A DNA stretch of 21,084 nucleotides from a virus: positions 1 through 21,084 of IMG/VR virus record IMGVR_UViG_3300047461_000006; one strand, given 5' to 3'. The number at the start of each line of letters is the position of its first letter. The stretch's first letter is position 1. A program made the position numbers and the translations under genes. Under the pieces are notes generated by a model. The model was not told the origin of the DNA and ran no database searches. It saw nothing but the letters and a program-made list of their open reading frames with translations. Of this stretch, positions 7,013-13,584 are shown in pieces.

Positions 7013-7031
7013 GGGGGTGCAAGGCACCCCC
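7013..7031 (-). terminator. GC-rich intergenic hairpin between genes 19 and 20
   Basis: The sequence GGGGGTGC is followed after 3 bases by its exact complement GCACCCCC, giving a perfect 8-bp stem. On the minus strand the stem is followed by TTATACTT, a poor U-tract. It may attenuate transcription from gene 19 into gene 20, or protect or process the messenger. It lies 22 bases after the gp19 stop and 23 bases before the gp20 ATG. Confidence 0.55.
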
Positions 7032-7039
7032 ATCAAACT

Positions 7040-7047
7040 TACTTATA
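7040..7047 (-). promoter_or_regulatory. Possible weak late promoter before gene 20
   Basis: The minus strand reads TATAAGTA, one mismatch from the TATAAATA late box. It lies in the gap between genes 19 and 20, but upstream of the hairpin at 7013-7031, so its transcript would start with that stem. The evidence is a single 8-base motif. Confidence 0.3.
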
Positions 7048-7053
7048 ATACCT

Positions 7054-7578
7054 TTAACTAGTGGTATTTGACTCCCAGTATTGGATTGCGAAATCAACTT
7101 GGAATTCCTCGATCGCGTCGTTTGAGTCATATGATAACTCAATTGATGCGACACTGATTGGGAATGCACCACGGAATGTGTACGATTTTAGTACGCTTCC
7201 GTCTTTGTCAAGTTGTTCTACAGTCATATCTGCTTGGTATGCAACAGGACTTGTTAGACCTGAGTTTGCACTGTGACCATTGATGCCGTTCATCCAGCGT
7301 TCCATTGCGTCACGAACTTCAAAACCTGTGTCGTTAGTTACCGTTACGTTCCAGTCTTCGAATGTACGGTCACCCGCAATCTTTAGGACACGACCACGGA
7401 AAGGTACATCAATTGCAGGTACCGTTGATGCAGGTAACTGTGATGCCTTACACATGAATGAAGTTAGTTCTGAATCTCCACCAGCATAAGCGGGGAAGTT
7501 CATGATGACACGGAATAAGTTAGCACGTGCACCACCACCCTTTAATTTTGCTTTAAAATCGTCTACTCTAAGTGACAT
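7054..7578 (-). CDS. gp19: Tail tube protein gp19
   Basis: This encodes 174 residues from the ATG at 7578 (T4 gp19 is 163). It stacks as hexamers into the rigid inner tail tube through which DNA passes. Recognisable parts are the N-terminal SLRVDDFKAKLKGGGARANLF, a QLPASTVPAIDVPFRGR stretch, RTFEDWNVTVTNDTGFEVRD and the C-terminal EEFQVDFAIQYWES. I prefer the ATG at 7578 because GGAG lies 7 bases before it; an in-frame TTG two codons earlier (7584) would leave no spacing for that site. It starts 11 bases after the sheath stop, so the sheath and tube genes share the late promoter at 9048-9055. Confidence 0.95.
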   Translation of the reverse strand: MSLRVDDFKAKLKGGGARANLFRVIMNFPAYAGGDSELTSFMCKASQLPASTVPAIDVPFRGRVLKIAGDRTFEDWNVTVTNDTGFEVRDAMERWMNGINGHSANSGLTSPVAYQADMTVEQLDKDGSVLKSYTFRGAFPISVASIELSYDSNDAIEEFQVDFAIQYWESNTTS

Positions 7579-7589
7579 GTTCAATCTCC

Positions 7590-8981
7590 TTATACAGTGC
7601 CGACAACTTCTTCAAATTCGACGCCGGTACGAACCGCGACGAAGTTGAGAGTGACGTAGTTGATTGAACGTGCTGGCTTAATAAAGACAGACGCGATGAA
7701 TTGATTCTGGTCAATGATTTGTGGCGTGTTGTTTGTATCGTCACAAACTACACGGAAATCCGTGATACCACGACGACCCTGAATCTCACGTAGGAATGGT
7801 TCTACGATGTTTGTAAACTCTGCGCGTGTGAAGTCATCGTTCAGTTCGAATAGAACCTGTTTCGCTGCTTCACCGATTGCACGTTCGATGACTAGGAATA
7901 GTCGACGGACGTTGATGCGATCGAATGCAGATGGACGTGATAATGCAGTCTTGTCACCGAATAGTACGGTTCCTTGTCCTGGCATAGAAACGATTGGGTT
8001 AACTCTCGCTTCATACATGGCGTTACGATCAGACTTTGTTGGGTTGAAAGAAAGTGCTGATACACCGAAGTACTGACCACGACGTGTTCCCGCTGGGGAG
8101 AACCAAGGTGCAGAGTCTAGGTCAGACGCTGCCATGATGCCCGCAGTTGATGAACATGCTGGGATCATTTCGTACTTGTCTTCATACTTGTTGTAAACCT
8201 GAACCCAGTTGCCGTCCATGATTAGGTATGAAGATGAAGGTTTTGTAACTGCCCAGTCAACAACGTGTTGCGCAGAGAAAGGTGCTTGATCTGGTGATGC
8301 AACAACAACACAATCCATGCGATTTTCTGCAATTTGAACAACATTAGATACTTGGTTGTTTGGGACGTTATGCACACAAATGAAGTCGATCTGAATTTGA
8401 TCAACATCGCCGTATGCACTTTCTATCGCACCTATGTTGCTACCTGCAACGTCTGTTCCGTCTTGTAAATCATAAGTGTCAGCTACTGGCACGTCTGATA
8501 GAGAGATCCAATTGGAACGACGGTTTACGTATTCGATTGCATAACGTTCGTCACCGACCGTTGCGCTTAGGAAGTCAAATGATTCGACTGATTCATTGTC
8601 ATATGAAACATCGACCGATAAGTCTGGGCTTACGCCCGTAACTGTTACGGATAGTTTATTGCCTTTCGTGCCGACATGTTTTGCAGAGATGACACCATCT
8701 GCTGCAGCAACGCCGTTATTTACACGAGTTACAAATGCACTACCCGAATACTTTAAGAACTGAGCGACTGCAAGGAAATCCTTTGAATCACTTCCGTCCT
8801 TTGGAGACCCGAATTTAGAAACTAGTTCTGCTTCGTTACCGACAAGAACTGGTTCGTTTGAAGGGCCCCACGCGAAGTCTCCGACGAATGCGCCAGTTGT
8901 AGAAGTGACCGCTGGGACAATTCCCGACAGGTCAATTTCTTTCAACTGGACATGCGGAGATGCCTGTGAAATAAGAGCCAT
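7590..8981 (-). CDS. gp18: Contractile tail sheath protein gp18
   Basis: This encodes a 463-residue protein (T4 gp18 is 659). It polymerises around the tube and contracts to drive the tube into the cell. The N-terminus (SPHVQLKEIDLS at 8-19, TGAFVGDFAWGPSNEP at 29-44) and the C-terminal domain (FGDKTALSRPSAFDRINVRR at 341-360, LFELNDDFTRAEF at 377-389, VVCDDTNNTP at 411-420, PARSINYVTLNFVA at 436-449) match T4 closely. About 200 residues are missing from the middle, corresponding to the outer, protruding domains of the T4 sheath. AGGAT precedes the ATG. A late promoter lies 66 bases upstream. Confidence 0.95.
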   Translation of the reverse strand: MALISQASPHVQLKEIDLSGIVPAVTSTTGAFVGDFAWGPSNEPVLVGNEAELVSKFGSPKDGSDSKDFLAVAQFLKYSGSAFVTRVNNGVAAADGVISAKHVGTKGNKLSVTVTGVSPDLSVDVSYDNESVESFDFLSATVGDERYAIEYVNRRSNWISLSDVPVADTYDLQDGTDVAGSNIGAIESAYGDVDQIQIDFICVHNVPNNQVSNVVQIAENRMDCVVVASPDQAPFSAQHVVDWAVTKPSSSYLIMDGNWVQVYNKYEDKYEMIPACSSTAGIMAASDLDSAPWFSPAGTRRGQYFGVSALSFNPTKSDRNAMYEARVNPIVSMPGQGTVLFGDKTALSRPSAFDRINVRRLFLVIERAIGEAAKQVLFELNDDFTRAEFTNIVEPFLREIQGRRGITDFRVVCDDTNNTPQIIDQNQFIASVFIKPARSINYVTLNFVAVRTGVEFEEVVGTV

Positions 8982-9047
8982 GATTGTATCCTTCTAGTTA
9001 AGGTATAATAAGTTAAACATAATACGGAGTAATATCGTCAATAACAC

Positions 9048-9055
9048 TATTTATA
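9048..9055 (-). promoter_or_regulatory. T4-type late promoter for genes 18-19
   Basis: The minus strand reads TATAAATA two bases after the gp17 stop codon and 66 bases before the gp18 ATG. The roughly 76-base gap contains nothing else I can identify apart from the AGGAT ribosome site of gp18. Confidence 0.8.
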
Positions 9056-9057
9056 AC

Positions 9058-10677
9058 TTACCAGTTTTCACCGTAATTTGCATCGAACGGGGTCTGAAAG
9101 TTCGTCCATTCTGCGCCATCTGTTGACGGTGCCTCGACCAAATCTCTACCATCATCGATGATGCCGAATGGTGGTAGGTCTTCCTCGATCTGCGCCATCC
9201 TTTCTTCAAACAAAAGGTTCTTGATGTTCATGTCGAAGTTGTCACCGAATGATTGGGTGGAGACGAAGTAACCGAACATCACTAGGTTCATCATCAAGTC
9301 GTCGTGGTTACCATCACTCGCCTCATAGGATACTCCTTTAGAGACAAATGTGGAGATCTCTAGAATAGTTTCTTCATCAACTACTTGTAATTTATTGTTC
9401 TCTAAGATATCTTTAATAGACGAACACCCGATGCGTTTTACTTTACGAGTCATCGTTACACCGATAGCGTCTGACTTGATAGCGGATTCCAAGAACATAT
9501 TTTCATACTCTAGATCTTGGTAGAGACCAACTGCAACCAATATTCCGGCATCATTATTTTCAACAATACATAACGCTTCGTTATAAAGATTCGCATACTT
9601 ATAAATAATACTCGGGTAGAGCAAGGGAGAAATATTGTTGTTTCGATATACAGCCACTTGTTTAAATGGCCTTTGTGATACATCGATTACCGTAAATGTC
9701 GAATAGTCCTGTCCTCTACCCTTACTTACATCCACGGTCATGATATACTCATGATCTTTGATGGGTTTCTCATATACCTTGAGATCCCCACCTTCCAATA
9801 GATTTATTGGTTGTCGCGCACGTAGATCTAGCAGGGTATTACCCTCGATCAATGTGTCACCCGTCCCGAAGAAGGTATTCCCAAATTCCTGATCAAACTG
9901 GAGTTGGGATGTATTCGCGATGGTTTCCTCTTTCCACCTATCATCTCGCCCAGGCACATCCCACCAATCTACACGATAGGGTTTGTATTCGTTTACACCT
10001 TGCACGGCACCTTCCCAGATCTTATGATAAGTATTACCGATACCATTCGCGGTTGATGTAATGATCACCTTAGTGTCTACACCGGAAGATACTACGGGAT
10101 AGGTTGACGTATAGAATTCTGCCGCGTTCTCAACGAACGCAAACTCATCTAGGAATAGAAGGTTAACCGACATACCACGAATGGATGATCCAGATGTCGC
10201 CGCTGCAACGATACGCGAGTTGTTTGATAGTTCGATAGACCCTTTGTTGAGAGCCTTACAACCCGGCTGTAGAAAGAAAGGAAGATTTTCTAACATCAAG
10301 GTCACACGCGCCAACATCTCACGCGCGGTTGCACCCTTGTTCGCAAGGATCGCAATAGTCTTCTCTGGGTGGAATAGGGCATACCATAGAATGTATCCGA
10401 CCGAACTGATAGACTTACCTGACTGTCGACACGCTAGGACGATAGAGAACCTGTTGTCCTCAAAGTGATCAAACATGTCTTCTTGATACGGGTAGAGGTT
10501 GAATGGAACGAGACCTTTGTCTAGATGAATAACCTTGACGTACTGTTTGCAGAAATACGAAGGATCCTCCATGCACTTCTTATACTCACGGAGTTTCGTG
10601 GCGTCCCATTCTTCTGCGACACCATCTCTTTTAATCTGAGGATTGCCTAGATAGGAGTTCTTACTATAACTACTCAT
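9058..10677 (-). CDS. gp17: Large terminase subunit gp17 (packaging ATPase and nuclease)
   Basis: This encodes a 539-residue protein (T4 gp17 is 610). It cuts concatemeric DNA and pumps it through the portal. The ATPase domain shows the Walker A loop ACRQSGKS (82-89, Lys88), Walker B LLFLDE (173-178, Asp177 and Glu178) and the coupling motif TSTANG (208-212 region). The RNase H-fold nuclease shows TVDVSKGRGQDYST with Asp316, VENND with Glu373, and GNHDD with Asp459/Asp460. These correspond to the three acidic metal ligands of T4 gp17, so the enzyme looks complete. Its ATG overlaps the gp16 stop by 8 bases (ATGAGTAG), implying coupled synthesis of the two subunits. Confidence 0.98.
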   Translation of the reverse strand: MSSYSKNSYLGNPQIKRDGVAEEWDATKLREYKKCMEDPSYFCKQYVKVIHLDKGLVPFNLYPYQEDMFDHFEDNRFSIVLACRQSGKSISSVGYILWYALFHPEKTIAILANKGATAREMLARVTLMLENLPFFLQPGCKALNKGSIELSNNSRIVAAATSGSSIRGMSVNLLFLDEFAFVENAAEFYTSTYPVVSSGVDTKVIITSTANGIGNTYHKIWEGAVQGVNEYKPYRVDWWDVPGRDDRWKEETIANTSQLQFDQEFGNTFFGTGDTLIEGNTLLDLRARQPINLLEGGDLKVYEKPIKDHEYIMTVDVSKGRGQDYSTFTVIDVSQRPFKQVAVYRNNNISPLLYPSIIYKYANLYNEALCIVENNDAGILVAVGLYQDLEYENMFLESAIKSDAIGVTMTRKVKRIGCSSIKDILENNKLQVVDEETILEISTFVSKGVSYEASDGNHDDLMMNLVMFGYFVSTQSFGDNFDMNIKNLLFEERMAQIEEDLPPFGIIDDGRDLVEAPSTDGAEWTNFQTPFDANYGENW

Positions 10678-11056
10678 CGTCTTGGTCTATGACCTTCTCA
10701 TCCTTGTCCCCCAATAGGAAACGCTGGAGTTCAGTTGTCGACCCGATGAATAGATTATTGTTCGTGGTGTTTTTCTCTTTGGGTTTGTCGTCTTGCAAGA
10801 GTTCTTTTTGTTTCTTGTTAAGTTCCATCAGCTTGTCGTTGACATTAGCGATGTCCTTGATCATATTAGACAACACCTCGAATGCTCGGGGATGTTCTGA
10901 TTCACGCGCGACCTGAATCATTAGGTCAAGTGATTCTCGACCTTTCTCGATTAGATCATAGTAGGTATCACGGGAGTACTCATAGTCCTGTTCGTGGACA
11001 AAGTTTTTTCGGTCATCGTCCGTGATAATTGTTGGGGGGTTATGACTGTCTGTCAT
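10670..11056 (-). CDS. gp16: Small terminase subunit gp16
   Basis: This encodes a 128-residue protein (T4 gp16 is 164). It forms a ring that selects DNA and stimulates gp17. A central helical, coiled-coil-like region at about 31-90 (YYDLIEKGRESLDLMIQVAR, then MIKDIANVNDKLMELNKKQK) fits the oligomerisation segment. The tail contains LFIGSTTELQRFLLGD, a stretch I associate with T4-like gp16. The N-terminal segment is short and no clear helix-turn-helix is visible. The identification rests largely on position immediately before gp17. The start overlaps the end of gp15 by 17 bases. Confidence 0.85.
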   Translation of the reverse strand: MTDSHNPPTIITDDDRKNFVHEQDYEYSRDTYYDLIEKGRESLDLMIQVARESEHPRAFEVLSNMIKDIANVNDKLMELNKKQKELLQDDKPKEKNTTNNNLFIGSTTELQRFLLGDKDEKVIDQDDE

Positions 11057-11819
11057 CGGTTATCTCTATATTAAAACCAAAGTCTCCGTTTGAATTTACG
11101 TCAATCGGATCTGGTGTCACACGTACATTACTTAGGAAATCTATATCTCCAATATCGGAGACTATTGCGTTAAGCTCTGTATTTACTTCGCGAATCTCTG
11201 TGCCAGTTTTTATTGGACCATAGAAATTTGCATTCATATCAAAGGATAGAGTGTATATGATGGTTCGTCTTTGTTCAACCGGACCTTCAAAGTCATCTGA
11301 GAAATTGACTCCTGTTAAAGTAACAGGAATGTCTTCCTTGATTTCTGGATAATCAGAGAATGGTTTTACCGACAGGGAATACTGCGGAGCAAAGTATGGT
11401 AAGATCTGTTCTACCACCTGCAACGCGTCATCTTGTGACTTCGCATAAATGTTTAGTTCAAAACCAATCTTATATGGAACACCACAAAACACATCTTGAC
11501 GATTACCACTAATTTTACTTTCTACACTTACTTGATTTACTTTTGGCAGTTGTCTGGCAGAATCATATGATATTGAAGAAACCTCAAAGGACATACGAGG
11601 CAACTTTAATGCGACCTTACGTTCGGACTGTTCTCCCTTACTCATCTCTTCTAGTCGTGAGATGAAGTTTCTACGAGGTGCATAAGTCAAAGGTAATTTG
11701 ACCTGAGACAATACTTTACCGTTTGCCGCGGTTCTTAGTATATGCATATCGTTGAACATAGACCCAAACAAAGCAACACAAGTGCGCATACGTTTATGGT
11801 AAAAATGACCACCCATCAT
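11040..11819 (-). CDS. gp15: Tail completion / sheath terminator protein gp15
   Basis: This encodes a 259-residue protein (T4 gp15 is 272). It caps the top of the finished tail and joins it to the neck. The N-terminus GHFYHKRMRTCVALFGSMFN (4-23) and LPLTYAPRRNFISRLEEM (42-59) resemble T4 gp15. Stronger matches are QVVEQILPYFAPQYS (134-148) and RRTIIYTLSFDMNANFYGP (184-202). The ATG shares one base with the gp14 stop (TAATG). GGAG lies 10 bases upstream of this first ATG; a second ATG follows directly but is farther from it. Confidence 0.94.
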   Translation of the reverse strand: MMGGHFYHKRMRTCVALFGSMFNDMHILRTAANGKVLSQVKLPLTYAPRRNFISRLEEMSKGEQSERKVALKLPRMSFEVSSISYDSARQLPKVNQVSVESKISGNRQDVFCGVPYKIGFELNIYAKSQDDALQVVEQILPYFAPQYSLSVKPFSDYPEIKEDIPVTLTGVNFSDDFEGPVEQRRTIIYTLSFDMNANFYGPIKTGTEIREVNTELNAIVSDIGDIDFLSNVRVTPDPIDVNSNGDFGFNIEITDDRQS

Positions 11820-12700
11820 TAGACTATATCTCCAAACGGATTAGATTCACTGAAATCGAGGAAGTCCTCTTCCCAATCATTGAATACTTTATTCTGCGCA
11901 TCGACCTGTATTTCATTGACACCTTCGTCTTGTGAAGATGGAGTCATAGACGCATTCGGTCCAACGACTGGACGATCTGTCGCCCACTCATGATACTTAC
12001 CATCGGTCGCACCTGTGTGTGCAATTTTTAACACACGAGTGTCACTACTCCATGAAGCGACCTCGCCATTTAGTATGTAGTCGTCGAATACCTGTTGGAC
12101 ATCTTCCCCAATTAAGTAGTAGGATTCATCGTCTGCGACTCTTGGAGGCATCTGTAGTTCGTACTGAAATGCACCCTCAACCTCGACATTATCAATGTCT
12201 GGAATACCAGTGTCGAAGTCTTCGTCTGAGAACTCGAATAACTCGCACTGCATACGGAAGGTAGGTAGTTGAGATAACTGATAAAACGGAGTCTCCGTCT
12301 CGACCTTCATCACTTGGAACAGTGACTCGGACATAGGCAGGTAGATCACATCACCTTCGCGTGGTCGGAACTGCGCATCCGCAAGACGGTCACCGACCAG
12401 CTCTCTCCATCGACGACGCGCGATGACGAAGGTGGCTTGGTCACGAATCTCAATACCAAACTTGGTAAAGATGTCTCCCTCTCCATCGAACCCTTCTGCG
12501 TTCTCGATGTAGACCTCGACCTTATATGCGTCACCGAACTGAGACTGAATGCTGTCTAGGAAGATGTCTTCCTTCTCTACGATCTCTCGTGGTAGGTAAT
12601 AGACATCCTGTCCGTAGAATTTGATAGACTCGATTATCAAGTCCTCATATAAACTCTGTTCGGATCGGTTCTTTTGACTTATGTATGGATTAGTCGCCAT
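11819..12700 (-). CDS. gp14: Neck protein gp14
   Basis: This encodes a 293-residue protein (T4 gp14 is 256). With gp13 it closes the portal after packaging and provides the tail attachment site. The N-terminal region SLYEDLIIESIKFYGQDVYY (16-35), followed by LPREIV, and then FTKFGIEIRDQATFVIARRRW (about 78-98) are the family hallmarks, with REGDVIYLPMSESLFQV (about 113-129) next. The extra length against T4 lies in the C-terminal acidic part, about 200-293. The gap to the gp13 stop is 3 bases, and GGGG in the gp13 end serves as ribosome site. Confidence 0.93.
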   Translation of the reverse strand: MATNPYISQKNRSEQSLYEDLIIESIKFYGQDVYYLPREIVEKEDIFLDSIQSQFGDAYKVEVYIENAEGFDGEGDIFTKFGIEIRDQATFVIARRRWRELVGDRLADAQFRPREGDVIYLPMSESLFQVMKVETETPFYQLSQLPTFRMQCELFEFSDEDFDTGIPDIDNVEVEGAFQYELQMPPRVADDESYYLIGEDVQQVFDDYILNGEVASWSSDTRVLKIAHTGATDGKYHEWATDRPVVGPNASMTPSSQDEGVNEIQVDAQNKVFNDWEEDFLDFSESNPFGDIV

Positions 12701-12703
12701 GGT

Positions 12704-13471
12704 TTACCCCATAAAGAACATTGGACCTTCGTCCTCTTCCAATCGGAACTTCTCCATGATCTTGTCGATGTCTGCGATTGCGTCATCATAGATTTGACGA
12801 CCATTGATAGTAACCCCGCCAGGTAATGACATACCGTCAAACTTGATTAGGTTGATGCCCCACTGACGCTTGATCAGTGCAGTTGTGTATTCTTTCAGGA
12901 AGCGGTGGTTCCATAGATTATTGTATTCGGACACTGCATCGTCCGGACTGCGAATACCATAGACTTCAAACACGACGAAGTCTCCCTCTGTTAGTTTCGT
13001 TTTGGAAACAAGTAGGTTCACACGATTGTACTGTCGATCAAAAGTAATCTGTGGTCGACCCATCAACTTCATGTCGAGTAGCGATAACTGTTGTTGCATA
13101 CCTTCATAATACGCCAGATCACCCAACACACCGTTTGCACGAGTGAAGTCTGATATGGTATACTGTAGATACTGCCAAGCGTCACTAAACCACCCCTGAG
13201 AGTTCGACAGGGAGACTGGTAACATACGTACCACCGCAGTCAAATCAAGGTCGTCCGGTAGATCTACGGTCTGTGTGTCGACATCCTGTTGTGTTAGTTG
13301 ATGTTTGAGATAATATCTCTTCGACCCGTCTGGGTGGTTCTCACGGAACCATTGAAGTGCCTCATCAACACGATCATCTAATTGTTCGTCATCGATATTG
13401 ATCTCAACAACTGGATGTCCCAGTGCACGTAGGCAATACTCGATTAGTTCTTCTCTGTCAGTAGCGTACAT
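12704..13471 (-). CDS. gp13: Neck protein gp13
   Basis: This encodes a 255-residue protein (T4 gp13 is 309). It is a head-completion protein that joins the portal and works with gp14. The N-terminus REELIEYCLRALGHPVVEIN (6-25) followed by IDDEQLDDRVDEALQWF is the typical opening of gp13 in marine T4-like phages. The C-terminal half carries EYTTALIKRQWGINLIKFDG (about 195-214) and SLPGGVTINGRQIYDDA. It is the first gene after two tandem late promoters and begins a tightly packed 13-14-15-16-17 run. The ribosome site is modest (GAGA). Confidence 0.93.
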   Translation of the reverse strand: MYATDREELIEYCLRALGHPVVEINIDDEQLDDRVDEALQWFRENHPDGSKRYYLKHQLTQQDVDTQTVDLPDDLDLTAVVRMLPVSLSNSQGWFSDAWQYLQYTISDFTRANGVLGDLAYYEGMQQQLSLLDMKLMGRPQITFDRQYNRVNLLVSKTKLTEGDFVVFEVYGIRSPDDAVSEYNNLWNHRFLKEYTTALIKRQWGINLIKFDGMSLPGGVTINGRQIYDDAIADIDKIMEKFRLEEDEGPMFFMG

Positions 13472-13504
13472 CTAATGTGTCTCGAAGTTACGTGTGTGTC
13501 TCTC

Positions 13505-13512
13505 TATTTATA
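13505..13512 (-). promoter_or_regulatory. T4-type late promoter, gene 13-proximal copy
   Basis: The minus strand reads TATAAATA 33 bases before the gp13 ATG. It is the downstream member of a tandem pair whose boxes start 14 bases apart. Confidence 0.8.
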
Positions 13513-13518
13513 CGATTT

Positions 13519-13526
13519 TATTTATA
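13519..13526 (-). promoter_or_regulatory. T4-type late promoter, upstream copy of a tandem pair
   Basis: A second perfect TATAAATA on the minus strand, 6 bases upstream of the first box and 5 bases after the U-tract of the terminator at 13532-13557. Confidence 0.75.
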
Positions 13527-13531
13527 GACAT

Positions 13532-13557
13532 AAAAAAAGGGAGTCCGAAGACTCCCT
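13532..13557 (-). terminator. Rho-independent terminator after the second fibre gene
   Basis: On the minus strand this is AGGGAGTC-TTCG-GACTCCCT followed by a T-run. It has an 8-bp stem with the stable c(UUCG)g loop. It lies about 30 bases after the stop of the 665-residue gene. Stem, loop and T-tract match the gp23 terminator base for base over about 24 bases. Confidence 0.93.
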
Positions 13558-13584
13558 CTTTCATCGAAGTTCTAAGAACTTGGA

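Noticed and set aside
7579-7584. TTG start for gp19 two codons upstream
   Set aside because: It would sit within two bases of the GGAG ribosome site; the ATG at 7578 has correct spacing.
9600-9607. TATAAATA on the plus strand inside gene 17
   Set aside because: It faces against all genes and lies within coding sequence (antisense to a Lys-Tyr-rich stretch). With no gene downstream on that strand it is most likely chance, though an antisense start cannot be excluded.
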